NCBI GenBank assembly: GCA_023398495.1
Contig: JAEWSG010000005.1
Location: 74,412 to 138,411, forward strand
DNA: 64,000 bases
DNA from: Bacillota bacterium
GTDB taxonomy: Bacteria > Bacillota > Clostridia > Acetivibrionales > Acetivibrionaceae
Direction: 5' to 3'
This document shows, piece by piece, positions 1-8,851 of the stretch. The notes beneath the pieces are model-generated. The model was not told the DNA's origin. It saw only the letters and a list, made by a program, of their open reading frames with translations, and searched no databases. Position numbers and translations under genes: made by a program. Position 1 is the first letter of the stretch. Every line of letters begins with the position of its first letter.

Positions 1-560
1 ACTACAAAATAACCCTTGCGTTTAATCACCTTTGCATTCAAATTAAAGAACGTTAATAAATCGTTTACCTCTTTAGCAAGTGCTTTATGATGACTAATTA
101 TCTCCAAATGATATGTTTTTTCAGGGTCACTCATTGAGCCTGCTGCTAGAAAAGCACCCTTTAAGTAGTTTTTCTTACAGCACCTTTTTTTATCATCTAT
201 CTCATAAGGCAAATAAGCGACTTCTGAATCGCTAACGTACTCAATGTTAGCATCGCTTAAAATCTTATTCATTCCTGTAGAAGATGTTAATACCAATATA
301 TACATTACATGTTTTTTAAACTTTTTACTTCTTCTTACACTTATTTCGGCATTTACACCATATAGAACTTTCAATAACATAAACACTCTTCTTGCAAAGG
401 CTGCATTTTCTGTTGAAATTTTCATATAAACTTCACTAGAACTTACTGATTTAACCAAACCGGTTATTCTTACAGCTGCTGCTAATTCACTAAACATACA
501 GCACCTGCCATTTGCATCAGATCTGCAAAGTTCATTTTTCACTGAAGATGAAAACGACAA
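1..560 (-). CDS. whiA: WhiA, sporulation/division regulator (5' part, cut by window edge)
   Basis: The N-terminal 186 residues are visible; the gene continues past base 1. My translation begins MSFSSSVKNELCR, has a Cys-Cys pair near residue 21, and later shows GAFLAAGSMSDPEKTYHLEI, the hallmark of the WhiA/DUF199 homing-endonuclease-like domain. The start is a TTG at 558-560, preceded by GAGGTG at good spacing; no ATG fits. WhiA is a DNA-binding protein with a LAGLIDADG-like fold and a C-terminal HTH (outside the window), tied to division and chromosome segregation in Firmicutes. It is the last visible gene of the rapZ-yvcK-GDE-whiA run. The usual neighbour order is rapZ-yvcK-whiA, so the debranching enzyme in between is unusual. 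Confidence 0.9.
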   Translation of the reverse strand, partial: MSFSSSVKNELCRSDANGRCCMFSELAAAVRITGLVKSVSSSEVYMKISTENAAFARRVFMLLKVLYGVNAEISVRRSKKFKKHVMYILVLTSSTGMNKILSDANIEYVSDSEVAYLPYEIDDKKRCCKKNYLKGAFLAAGSMSDPEKTYHLEIISHHKALAKEVNDLLTFFNLNAKVIKRKGYFV

Positions 561-660
561 ATCGAACACCTCAATCAAAAACAAATTGTAATGAGATTAT
601 ATCTCATTTTTGCAAAAAACACCAGCATAACTTATATTTTTTGGTATTCCTACTCTGGCT

Positions 661-729
661 TACAAAATAAACTTGATTTGATAACGTTTTCAAAACATGA
701 GAATAGGGTGTTATTCTTTCGTTATTCCT
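661..729 (-). repeat. Family F small inverted-repeat element
   Basis: The reverse complement reads GGAATAACGAAAGAATAACA, then TGTTTTGAAAACGTTATCAA. It aligns to the element at 17487-17557. It sits between whiA and the debranching enzyme. Confidence 0.65.
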
Positions 730-740
730 TATTTAATTTT

Positions 741-2708
741 TCATTTATTCCTTATATCTTCTACGTACGCTCTTAATATCTCTGCAACACTCCATGCCTG
801 TGCAAAACATCCTCTTGGATTTAACGGCTCGTCACCGTCAAATATCTCCGAAATAGAGCCTACACAGGCGTCATTCAAATGATCTTTTATAAATTCAATA
901 AAACTCATTGCAGTTTTCTTTGATTTCTCTGAGTAATTATTAACTTTCATATATGCTGTAATAAACTGTCCTAATGGCCATGTCCACACAGTTCCCTGGT
1001 GATATGCTCCGTCTCTGTGGTATTGATCTCCTATATATATCCCAATATACTCTTTAGATTTTGGCGAAAGACTTCTAAGACCATTTGCTGTATAAAGTTC
1101 CTTAAACACCTTGTTAACTACACACTTTGCCATATCACCTTCAATAACAGGGTACGAAAGGCTAACAGCCATTATCTGATTTGGTCGCACTTTATCGTCC
1201 TTATAGTTTACGGTCAAACAATCGAATAAACACTTTTGATTATCATTCCAGAAGTTTGCAGCAAATGACTTTTTGACTTTTTCCGCAAGATTATTATAAT
1301 AATTGCTACTCTCTCCGTAATAGTCAGAAAGTTCTGCCATTATTCTTAAAGCGTTATACCACAATGCATTAATTTCTACAGCTTTACCATGTCTTGGAGT
1401 AACAACCCAATCTCCCACCTTGGCATCCATCCAGGTTAACTGCGTTGTCTCATTGCCTGCTGTTATCAAAAAGTCATCGTCCATTCTTATATCAAACCTA
1501 GTACCTTTGGAAAAGCAATCTACTATTTCCTTAAGGCCATCATAAATATTCTCCTTAATAAAATCATAGTCATTAGTATAGTTAATATACTTTTGTACCG
1601 CCTCAAAATACCATAAAGGTGCATCAACACTATTATACGGCGGCTCATTTCCTGCATCCGGGAACACATTAGGTATTAACCCGTCCTTTACATATTTTGA
1701 AAAGGTATACAGTATATCTTTTGCATCTTCAAACCTTTTAGTAGCAAGAGTAATTCCCGGAAAAGCAATCATTGTGTCTCTTCCCCAGTCTGTAAACCAT
1801 GGATATCCGGCAATTATAGTCTTTGCATTAGTTGATTCCCTATGCACAATAAAATTATCTGCACTTTTAACAAGAGTTTGTGCAAATTCATCATCATATC
1901 CTGCCTTTTTCACTAATCGGTTAAGTCTTTCAAGCTCATTGCTTATAATACTAAGACCGTCTTTTGACTTGATTTCTTTTTCAACCGTTGCAATAACAGT
2001 AATATATTTTTCCTCTCCGGGTTTAATGCTTATATCAAAACATCCGGGTATGTAGTGGTCTTCCTTTGAATCTAAACCTCTTTCTCTTTCAATCGCATAT
2101 TCCATATTGTAAAACCAACTGCTGTCAAAAGGCTTAAACCCACCTTCACTACAAAACAAATTTATATCAATATCATAATACTCGGGCTTTAGCGTAATCA
2201 TATTTTCATTTTCAGCAATTTTTTTGAAATTTAAGTATTCCCTCTTTGAGCTGTAATGGTAATCTCTGAAATTGACAAGCGGTGTAAGTCTTAAATTAAC
2301 ATCTTCCTGCCCGTTTCTAACGTAATATACCAGTGCTACTGTATTTTCTCCATATACCATACATACTGTTTTCTCTATATATACTTCGCCCACTCTATAT
2401 ATAAACTTTGGAAGAGGTTCAGCTTCAAACCCTTCCAAATGGTGATAACCCTTCATAATAAAACCAGTTGCTTCATATGAAAACAAATCAAGTGTCTCGT
2501 CTCCGACTGTTATGCTTTCATCCATCTTGGATATGATTAAATGCCTGTTAACAGGAGGTTTTAATGAAGCAACCAAAAGACCGTGGTATCTCCTTGTATT
2601 AACACCTATAATGGTTGAAGATGCAAAACCTCCGATACCGTTGGTCAGCAACCATTCTTTCTGTATACCCTGCTCAAAAGTTCTCCAACTTGATTTGCCG
2701 TATTTCAT
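741..2708 (-). CDS. Glycogen debranching enzyme (amylo-alpha-1,6-glucosidase, GH133-type)
   Basis: A 655-residue protein with the two-part layout of the archaeal/bacterial glycogen debranching enzyme family: an N-terminal beta domain (residues 1 to about 270) and a C-terminal (alpha/alpha)6-barrel. Family motifs include WFTDWGRDTMIAFPG (about 305-320), NEPPYNSVDAPLW, LTWMDAKVGDWVVTPR and GTVWTWPLGQF. It should hydrolyse alpha-1,6 branch points of glycogen in the cytoplasm. The ATG follows AAGGAGGATATAAC, a strong ribosome-binding site. It lies 33 bp downstream of yvcK and upstream of whiA, so it is probably co-transcribed with a carbon-status regulator. No key segment appears to be missing. 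Assignment to the family is firm; the exact substrate is inferred. Confidence 0.93.
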   Translation of the reverse strand: MKYGKSSWRTFEQGIQKEWLLTNGIGGFASSTIIGVNTRRYHGLLVASLKPPVNRHLIISKMDESITVGDETLDLFSYEATGFIMKGYHHLEGFEAEPLPKFIYRVGEVYIEKTVCMVYGENTVALVYYVRNGQEDVNLRLTPLVNFRDYHYSSKREYLNFKKIAENENMITLKPEYYDIDINLFCSEGGFKPFDSSWFYNMEYAIERERGLDSKEDHYIPGCFDISIKPGEEKYITVIATVEKEIKSKDGLSIISNELERLNRLVKKAGYDDEFAQTLVKSADNFIVHRESTNAKTIIAGYPWFTDWGRDTMIAFPGITLATKRFEDAKDILYTFSKYVKDGLIPNVFPDAGNEPPYNSVDAPLWYFEAVQKYINYTNDYDFIKENIYDGLKEIVDCFSKGTRFDIRMDDDFLITAGNETTQLTWMDAKVGDWVVTPRHGKAVEINALWYNALRIMAELSDYYGESSNYYNNLAEKVKKSFAANFWNDNQKCLFDCLTVNYKDDKVRPNQIMAVSLSYPVIEGDMAKCVVNKVFKELYTANGLRSLSPKSKEYIGIYIGDQYHRDGAYHQGTVWTWPLGQFITAYMKVNNYSEKSKKTAMSFIEFIKDHLNDACVGSISEIFDGDEPLNPRGCFAQAWSVAEILRAYVEDIRNK

Positions 2709-2741
2709 GTTATATCCTCCTTTAACAACGTCAGCTTCGCC

Positions 2742-4028
2742 TCATACCAATAAACTTTCCTTTTTTTCCTCACTATAACAATTACTTTTGCAAAGACTTA
2801 TTAAGGTTTTTGCAAGTCTTTTAGTATCATGTCTAATATAATTATTATTTATACAGACAAAATCATCGTCTATAACATTTATACCCTGCCTTTCAAGTAT
2901 ATCTGCATCTACCCTTACGGTAGTCGCACCATCTTCATAATATTTTTTCTTTAGTTCGTCAGGAATCTCCTCAGAGTTAACAATACAATATTCAATAATA
3001 CCTTTATGTGAGTGACTCTCAATAGCTCTGACATGATCTGAAACACTGTAATCTTCTGTTTCTCCCGGTTGCGTCATAACATTGCACACATAAGCCTTTA
3101 TGGCATTAGATCTCTTTATAGCATCGCCTATTCCAGGAACAAGCAGATTGGGGATTATGCTGGTGTAAAGGCTTCCTGGCCCTAACACAATCATATCTGC
3201 CTCTAAAATAGAATCTATTGCCTCTTTCAACGGCCTAATCAATATAGGCTCCAGATATACATTTTTTATTCTTCCCTTATGGAAACTGTTATGCTTGCCA
3301 ATCCTTGATTCTCCTTTTACAACATACCCATCATCAAGCTCTGCACAAAGCTTCACATCTTGAAGTGTTACGGGCAATACCCTTCCTGTAACAGCTAAAA
3401 CATCACTCATTTTCTTCACTGCTTCTTCAAAACTGTCGGATATTCCATCCATAGCAGCAAGAAAAAGATTACCAAAGCTTTGGCCTTTCAACATCCCATC
3501 TCTAAATCTATACTGGAGCAGCTTTTCCATAACAGGCTCAGTATCAGCAAGTGCAAGAATGCAGTTTCGTATATCCCCTGGAGGCAACATGCCAAGGTCC
3601 TGTCTTAAAATACCAGAGCCACCCCCATCGTCAGCAACTGTGACAATAGCAGTAAGGTTAGAACTATAGGCTTTCAAACCTCTGAGCATTGTTGAGAGAC
3701 CCGTTCCTCCTCCAATTACAACGATTTTTGGGCCTTTTGCAAGCAGTTTTTTGTAAACCGAATTATTTTTATTTGTATCATTGCCCGATACCTTTAAAGA
3801 AGCCTCATTTTGTCGGTTCATCGATATGCTATATAAAAAGAGCCTAAGTGAGGGATATATTAAGATAGCCCCTACAAAAATCAGTACAACCGATAATATT
3901 ATTTCAAAAACACCTCGGTACTTAAAAACCAGAAACATTCCCAATAATATGTCAAAAAGCCCCGCAAGATCCATTAAAAAATATATCCGTCTTCTTATAA
4001 CAGACCTGATCAAATTGAGAAGCCTCAT
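2742..4028 (-). CDS. yvcK: YvcK family gluconeogenesis factor (CofD-like, putative UDP-sugar-binding regulator)
   Basis: A 428-residue protein. Residues 1 to about 70 hold hydrophobic segments that should anchor it in the membrane. The CofD-like nucleotide-sugar-binding domain starts at KIVVIGGGTGLSTMLRG (about 101-117), followed by VTVADDGGGSGILR and GDIRNC, typical YvcK motifs. In Bacillus, YvcK is needed for growth on gluconeogenic carbon and for cell shape. Its ATG overlaps the rapZ stop by 4 bp (ATGA), implying translational coupling. A membrane-anchored N-terminus occurs in many clostridial YvcK proteins, while the Bacillus protein lacks it. Confidence 0.93.
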   Translation of the reverse strand: MRLLNLIRSVIRRRIYFLMDLAGLFDILLGMFLVFKYRGVFEIILSVVLIFVGAILIYPSLRLFLYSISMNRQNEASLKVSGNDTNKNNSVYKKLLAKGPKIVVIGGGTGLSTMLRGLKAYSSNLTAIVTVADDGGGSGILRQDLGMLPPGDIRNCILALADTEPVMEKLLQYRFRDGMLKGQSFGNLFLAAMDGISDSFEEAVKKMSDVLAVTGRVLPVTLQDVKLCAELDDGYVVKGESRIGKHNSFHKGRIKNVYLEPILIRPLKEAIDSILEADMIVLGPGSLYTSIIPNLLVPGIGDAIKRSNAIKAYVCNVMTQPGETEDYSVSDHVRAIESHSHKGIIEYCIVNSEEIPDELKKKYYEDGATTVRVDADILERQGINVIDDDFVCINNNYIRHDTKRLAKTLISLCKSNCYSEEKKESLLV

Positions 4029-4900
4029 CTTTTGGCCCCCTTGCCATCCTTTTCTATATCTCTGTGTTCAATAACTACCCTATGTTCTTTTCCTGAAAGA
4101 AACGCAAATAGAGCCTCAGAAATTGCCACAGATCTATGTCTTCCTCCTGTGCACCCAATACCAACGACAAGCTGCGACTTACCTTCTTTCACATAACTCG
4201 GGATCAAAAATTCGAGCATATCGTATAATCTGGATAAAAAGCCTATTGTCTCACTAAACCCCAGCACATACTCCCGAACTGCATCACTCTTACCCGACAA
4301 CTTTTTCATACTGTCAATGTAGTATGGATTAGGTATAAACCTTACATCATACACCAGATCGCAATCAATAGGAATTCCATATTTAAAGCCAAACGACATT
4401 ATATTTATAATCATACCGTCAAATTTCTTACCCTCTACAAATATATTAGAAATCTCTTCCTTAAGCTGCCTTGGTGTCAAATTTGAGGTATCCACTACAT
4501 AAGTGGCAATCCGTTTAATTTCCCGTAAAAGTTCTCTTTCCTGATTTATACCCTTCATCAGCCTGCCTTCAGGTGCTAACGGATGAATCCTTCTGCTCTC
4601 TTTAAACCTTTTAATAAGAACTCTATCTGATGCCTCCAAAAACAGGATTTCATATGATAACCCGGACTCCTTCAAAGTATTCAATTCAGGAAACAGTGCA
4701 TTAAATAGTTCTCCACCTCTTATATCAATAACCAATGCTATCTTATTTATCTTTCCCCTACTCTGGACGCAGATCTCTGCGAATTTAGGTATCAATACAG
4801 GTGGCAGATTATCTACACAGAAAAAACCCAAATCCTCCAAATACTTAACCACCAAACTTTTACCTGCCCCTGAAACCCCCGTAATTATCAAAAACCTCAT
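4025..4900 (-). CDS. rapZ: RapZ-family nucleotide-binding protein (RNase adaptor / YvcJ)
   Basis: The P-loop GVSGAGKS sits about 10 residues after my chosen start, and GIGCTGGRHRSV near the C-terminus is the conserved RapZ signature. I chose the ATG at 4900 (291 aa), which matches family length. A GTG at 5002 would add 34 residues (rich in aromatic and hydrophobic residues) that the family lacks, and neither start has a strong ribosome-binding site. The family binds nucleotides; in E. coli RapZ controls glmS mRNA turnover through a small RNA, and the Bacillus YvcJ affects competence. It overlaps yvcK by 4 bp. Confidence 0.92.
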   Translation of the reverse strand: MRFLIITGVSGAGKSLVVKYLEDLGFFCVDNLPPVLIPKFAEICVQSRGKINKIALVIDIRGGELFNALFPELNTLKESGLSYEILFLEASDRVLIKRFKESRRIHPLAPEGRLMKGINQERELLREIKRIATYVVDTSNLTPRQLKEEISNIFVEGKKFDGMIINIMSFGFKYGIPIDCDLVYDVRFIPNPYYIDSMKKLSGKSDAVREYVLGFSETIGFLSRLYDMLEFLIPSYVKEGKSQLVVGIGCTGGRHRSVAISEALFAFLSGKEHRVVIEHRDIEKDGKGAKR

Positions 4901-5168
4901 TTGTGCTGTTACGCAAAACTTATAAAACCATACAATAACAAAAAGATTTATGTTTACTTCTTTATATCCAATATTCGACGCATGGAGAGCAAGAAAATTC
5001 ACATAAATTTCTGTTGTTATTAATCAGTTTTATATGTTGCTTGTTTTGACGTAGCTCCCTCCTTCTTCTCTTTATGCTTTACGTTGCAACCTACGCAATT
5101 TTTTCTAGGAATATATTCATTATTAACGATATTTTGTATATAAGACTTAAAGAAATTATGGTTCTTTT

Positions 5169-6098
5169 CTATGCCCCACTGTTTCCATATTCTCCAACAA
5201 TTCTTATCTCTGTCTGAAGTTCAACATTAAATTTTGCTTTAACAGTCTGCTGTATATGCCTTACAAGGTCGATGATATCCTTAAAAGTTGCATTCCCGGA
5301 ATTTACAATAAATCCACAGTGTTTAACTGACACTTGGGCACCTCCTATTGAATATCCCCTAAGTCCGCAGTCTTCAATCAACTTTCCGGCAAAATAACCC
5401 TCCGGCCTTTTAAAAACACTTCCTGCACTTGGCATCTCCAAGGGTTGTTTATCCTGCCGTCTCCCTGTGAGATCGTCCATCAATGCCTTGATAGATGCTT
5501 TATCACCTTTTGTTAATTTAATAACAGACTTAACTGCAAGCCCTGACTGTTTTTGTATAAAGCTGGTTCTGTAGCCAAATTGGTGTTCATCATCACGAAT
5601 TATTATTAGATTTCCAGCCCTGTCAATAAACTCGGTCTCAATTACAACATCTTTTATTTCTCCGCCATATGCTCCTGCGTTCATAGCAACAGCACCACCT
5701 AATGTACCCGGTATACCAGATGCAAACTCCAACCCAGATAATTCATTTTCAAGTGCAATATTTGAAAGAGTTGATAATAATATACCACCAAAAGCCTCAA
5801 TGCACTCTCCCTTTACATTGTAACAATTTAAATTGTCATATATCTTAATTACAACCCCTCTTATGCCCTTGTCAGACACAAGCAGGTTTGTTCCATTTCC
5901 CATAATAAAAATCGGCAACTTGTCTCTGTTACATAACTTTATTATCTCAGACAACTCGGATACAGAAGCAGGAGTAAGCAAGAAGTCAGCAGGTCCCCCG
6001 ATTTTAAAAGAAGTATGATTCTTCATAGGCTCTTTAATCTTTACATTTTCTTTTCCTATCAAACCTTCAAAAATGTCTATATACTTTTCAATTTCCAA
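5169..6098 (-). CDS. murB: UDP-N-acetylenolpyruvoylglucosamine reductase MurB
   Basis: A 309-residue FAD enzyme that reduces UDP-GlcNAc-enolpyruvate to UDP-MurNAc with NADPH, the second committed step of peptidoglycan precursor synthesis, in the cytoplasm. Visible motifs are the FAD-binding TSFKIGGPAD and GNGTNLLVSD, the SGIPGTLGGAVAMNAGAYG loop, and PSAGSVFKRP with the catalytic serine. Like other type II (Gram-positive) MurB proteins, it ends with the short C-terminal domain. The start is TTG at 6096-6098, preceded by AAGGGG. It lies upstream of rapZ with a 268-bp gap, so it may be transcribed on the same unit. Confidence 0.95.
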   Translation of the reverse strand: MEIEKYIDIFEGLIGKENVKIKEPMKNHTSFKIGGPADFLLTPASVSELSEIIKLCNRDKLPIFIMGNGTNLLVSDKGIRGVVIKIYDNLNCYNVKGECIEAFGGILLSTLSNIALENELSGLEFASGIPGTLGGAVAMNAGAYGGEIKDVVIETEFIDRAGNLIIIRDDEHQFGYRTSFIQKQSGLAVKSVIKLTKGDKASIKALMDDLTGRRQDKQPLEMPSAGSVFKRPEGYFAGKLIEDCGLRGYSIGGAQVSVKHCGFIVNSGNATFKDIIDLVRHIQQTVKAKFNVELQTEIRIVGEYGNSGA

Positions 6099-6170
6099 TT
6101 AATCCAGCCCCTTATTTTTAGCCGACATATACTATTTTCCTTAAATATTTGCTACATTAACAAACATTTT

Positions 6171-6239
6171 AAGAAAATATAGTTCCTCTGTTTAGTGCAG
6201 CGGAACTAATTACTTTTATTACTGCTTCCGCTACGATAT
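6171..6239. repeat. Family C intergenic hairpin repeat, copy 1
   Basis: This reads AATATAGTTCCTCTGTTTAG followed by two arms rich in GCAGCGGAA / TTCCGCT that form an imperfect hairpin. It is a diverged copy of the element at 40907-40975, 52903-53071 and 53121-53189. It sits in the murB-PHP gap. Confidence 0.7.
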
Positions 6240-6303
6240 GCCATATTATTCGCCTATTATATTTTACTTTTTCAAAATGTCATATAGAATAACATTCAAG
6301 AAA

Positions 6304-6408
6304 TATATTGAACGCGATAAAGATTTTACCTCGCACTTCAATTTTCTTGATTTATTATCATGAAAATTGAGTTTGTTATTGTAAAATCATTTTCACGATC
6401 TATATAGA
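6304..6408 (+). repeat. Family A dispersed repeat, full copy
   Basis: A roughly 105-bp element starting TATATTGAAC and ending CACGATCTATATAG. Reverse-complement copies lie at 22942-23046 and 23089-23191, a partial copy at 13728-13793 and a short fragment at 32418-32436. Its right half forms an imperfect hairpin (ATCATGAAAAT...ATTTTCACGAT). No coding potential. With the family C copy it fills most of the 344-bp gap 6099-6442. Confidence 0.8.
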
Positions 6409-6442
6409 TAAATTTAACCTACAGAAACAAAAATAACGAAAG

Positions 6443-7171
6443 TTATTTTTCACTTCTTATTCTTTTCCTCTTATTCTCAATAAATTCATCAAAGTTTGAT
6501 ATTGATGTATTCATAACAAGATTTTCCGGCATTCCAACTTCTTCTAAAAGTCTGTATACCTTATCAAACTTACCAACTTCAAAACTTATATGAGCATCAC
6601 TTCCGCACACTATTTTTACACCTTTTTTCTTACACTCAATAACAAAGTTCCTGCAATTGTCTTCGCATCCGGATCTGACCGTAAAAGAATTATTATTGAT
6701 CTCTATGAATTTCCCATATTCCTTTGCTGCCATAACAACTTTTTCAATATCCACTTCAAACTGAGGATTGCCTGGATGGGCTACAGCATCAACATATGGG
6801 TTTTTAAAAAGGTTTATATATGCATTTGTGTGTTCTTCTTTTGATCCAGGTGTTATACATATGTCATGAAAACTCGCCAAAACAAAATCAAGCCTTCTCA
6901 AATAACCTATGGGCATGTCTACATTTCCCTCGAAATCTACTATATTAGCCTCTACCCCCTTTAGCACCCTCACTCCATATAAACTTTCGGGAATAGCTCT
7001 CAAATTCCCAAAGTGATATAAACATGGAGCTCCTTTCATTGCAGGACCATGGTCAGTAACAGCAAACATTTCAACTCCATTAACAGCAGCTTCCCTTGCC
7101 ATTTCCTGTACAGTACTATATGCGTGTCCACTAGCTATTGTATGAGTGTGTGTGTCAACAACAAATTTCAA
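6443..7171 (-). CDS. PHP-domain phosphoesterase (YcdX-like)
   Basis: A 242-residue PHP-superfamily metal-dependent phosphoesterase. It opens with DTHTHTIASGHAYST, the first metal-binding motif, followed by VTDHGPAM, GVEANI, SFHD and CGSDAHIS, matching the order in the YcdX branch. The substrate cannot be told from sequence; YcdX relatives are zinc-dependent phosphatases. The ATG at 7171 follows GGAGGGTATTGATTG. It lies between hprK and murB on the same strand. This order may be conserved in clostridia, but I cannot check it here. Confidence 0.88.
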   Translation of the reverse strand: MKFVVDTHTHTIASGHAYSTVQEMAREAAVNGVEMFAVTDHGPAMKGAPCLYHFGNLRAIPESLYGVRVLKGVEANIVDFEGNVDMPIGYLRRLDFVLASFHDICITPGSKEEHTNAYINLFKNPYVDAVAHPGNPQFEVDIEKVVMAAKEYGKFIEINNNSFTVRSGCEDNCRNFVIECKKKGVKIVCGSDAHISFEVGKFDKVYRLLEEVGMPENLVMNTSISNFDEFIENKRKRIRSEK

Positions 7172-7233
7172 TCAATACCCTCCAATAATCTTTCTTTATG
7201 TTAAAAAAACTATCTTACCCTGGAACAACTAAT

Positions 7234-8166
7234 TTAGTCATTTGTTGCTTTGTTAATTTCTCCTAAAACTCTCTCATTTAAAACCTTAGCTGCATTGTAT
7301 CCCATTTTCTTCTGCCTGTTATTCATAGCAGCAACCTCAGCTATAATAGCCAGATTTCTTCCAGGTCTTACCGGTATAGTAAGGCAAGGTACATTTATTC
7401 CAAGAATATCGGTATACTCATCTACAAGGCCCAAACGGTCATAATTTTTCTTTTCATCCCAGAATTCCAGTTGGATAACCAGATTTATATTTTCAGTTAC
7501 TTTTACTGAACCTACACCATAAAGGTTTTTGACATCCAATATTCCTATTCCCCTTATTTCAATAAAGTGCCTGATAATGTCAGGTGCTGTTCCGACAAGT
7601 GACTGATCCGAAACTCTTCTTATCTCAACAACATCATCAGCTACGAGCCTATGCCCCCTCTTTACAAGTTCAAGAGCAGTCTCACTTTTACCAACTCCAC
7701 TTTCACCAAGAATCAAAATACCTTCTCCATATACTTCAACAAATACACCATGCTTAGTTATCCTTGGTGCCAACTGCACGTTGAGATATCTTATTACCCC
7801 GCTTAAAAACCTCGAAGTTACATCATTGGTTCTAAGAATGGGAATTTCATATTTCCGTGATACCTGTATCATTTCCGGAAACACATCCAAGCCCCTTGCT
7901 ACAACCATACAAGGAAAACCACACTTAAAAAACTCATCCAATCGCGAATATCTTTCCTCAGATGACATAGCTGAAAGATAAGTAGTTTCAACTTTACCGA
8001 TTATCTGGATTCTATCTGTTCCAAAATACTCAAGATATCCCACAAGCTGTAAGCCTGGCCTGTTTATATCTGATGAAGTAATTACAATATCTTCAAGCCT
8101 CTTGCAGTTTGATATATCTTCAAGCTGAAATTGCTCCATAACCTCTTTTAAAGTAACAGAAAACAT
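7234..8166 (-). CDS. hprK: HPr kinase/phosphorylase
   Basis: A 310-residue bifunctional enzyme that phosphorylates or dephosphorylates Ser46 of HPr or Crh, the switch of carbon catabolite repression in Firmicutes. The N-terminal receptor-like domain covers about residues 1-130. The catalytic part has the P-loop GESGVGKSETALELVKRGH with VADDVVEI just after, and the HPrK signature EIRGIGILDVKNLYG. The length is normal. The start ATG at 8166 is preceded by a G-rich tract (GGGGGG). Its presence means CcpA/HPr-type regulation should operate, although I found no convincing cre site in the window. Confidence 0.95.
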   Translation of the reverse strand: MFSVTLKEVMEQFQLEDISNCKRLEDIVITSSDINRPGLQLVGYLEYFGTDRIQIIGKVETTYLSAMSSEERYSRLDEFFKCGFPCMVVARGLDVFPEMIQVSRKYEIPILRTNDVTSRFLSGVIRYLNVQLAPRITKHGVFVEVYGEGILILGESGVGKSETALELVKRGHRLVADDVVEIRRVSDQSLVGTAPDIIRHFIEIRGIGILDVKNLYGVGSVKVTENINLVIQLEFWDEKKNYDRLGLVDEYTDILGINVPCLTIPVRPGRNLAIIAEVAAMNNRQKKMGYNAAKVLNERVLGEINKATND

Positions 8167-8344
8167 TATATCCCCCCAGTAAATAATAAGAATTCTGTGC
8201 AGGAACTTAATTCATTTATGTTCCTAATCACATTATAAAAATATTATAACATATTAAATCTTTATTCCAACTAAAATATTGGGATATTCAGTATCACTGC
8301 ATTGCTATTACTATGCGTTAATAAAATTCGAGTGAATTTACAAC

Positions 8345-8382
8345 AAAAAAGCCGTACGAATCAAACACTCATACGACTCTTT
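8345..8382 (-). terminator. Rho-independent terminator of the tRNA-Gly unit
   Basis: On the minus strand AGTCGTATGA pairs with TTCGTACGGCT, followed by a run of T. It lies directly after the second tRNA-Gly and closes the transcript. Confidence 0.8.
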
Positions 8383-8385
8383 TCA

Positions 8386-8459
8386 TGGAGCGGGTGATGG
8401 GAATCGAACCCACGCAATCAGCTTGGAAGGCTGATGTTCTACCATTGAACTACACCCGC
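8386..8459 (-). tRNA. tRNA-Gly (anticodon TCC)
   Basis: On the minus strand a 7-bp acceptor stem GCGGGTG/CACCCGC, D arm GTTCAATGGTAGAAC, anticodon loop CTTCCAA (TCC), T arm GGGTTCGATTCCC and an encoded CCA end. It reads glycine codons GGA and GGG. It is 41 bp downstream of a second tRNA-Gly on the same transcript. Confidence 0.97.
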
Positions 8460-8500
8460 AAATACTGCAGGACAATTTATAACCACTATCCCGCATTTTC

Positions 8501-8575
8501 TGGAGCGGGTTACGAGATTTGAACTCGCGACTTTCACCTTGGCAAGGTGACACTCTACCGCTGAGTTAAACCCGC
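8501..8575 (-). tRNA. tRNA-Gly (anticodon GCC)
   Basis: On the minus strand the acceptor stem is GCGGGTT/AACCCGC, the D arm CTCAGCGGTAGAG, the anticodon loop TTGCCAA (GCC), the T arm GAGTTCAAATCTC, and CCA is encoded. It reads GGC and GGU. Transcription comes from the promoter at 8598-8626. Confidence 0.97.
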
Positions 8576-8597
8576 ACATTAACAATTTGCAAAAGTA

Positions 8598-8626
8598 ATT
8601 ATACAAGCTTATTTAAACTTTGTCAA
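8598..8626 (-). promoter_or_regulatory. Consensus vegetative promoter for the tRNA-Gly pair
   Basis: On the minus strand TTGACA (8621-8626), a 17-bp spacer and TATAAT (8598-8603), a perfect housekeeping sigma promoter about 23 bp upstream of the first tRNA. Confidence 0.85.
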
Positions 8627-8851
8627 GACTTTTTTTGAAGGTATATAATTCCATTTTACTTGCAGCACTGTGATATTATTAAAATAAATCAAATTTAGGC
8701 GATTCCAAATTTTATTTTTATTTTTTATCTTGTTATAAATCATATTATGATATATTATTAAAATATAAGCTTTCTCTTTAGTGTTTATCCTAATAGTACA
8801 AATATGACTTTTCATGCACTTTACTTCAATAATAGTAATGGAGTGATATTA

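Noticed and set aside
5003..5168. A frame open across the murB-rapZ gap with a CVGC motif
   Set aside because: It begins inside the end of murB in another frame, has no start codon of any usual kind, and no ribosome-binding site. I see no reason to call a gene.
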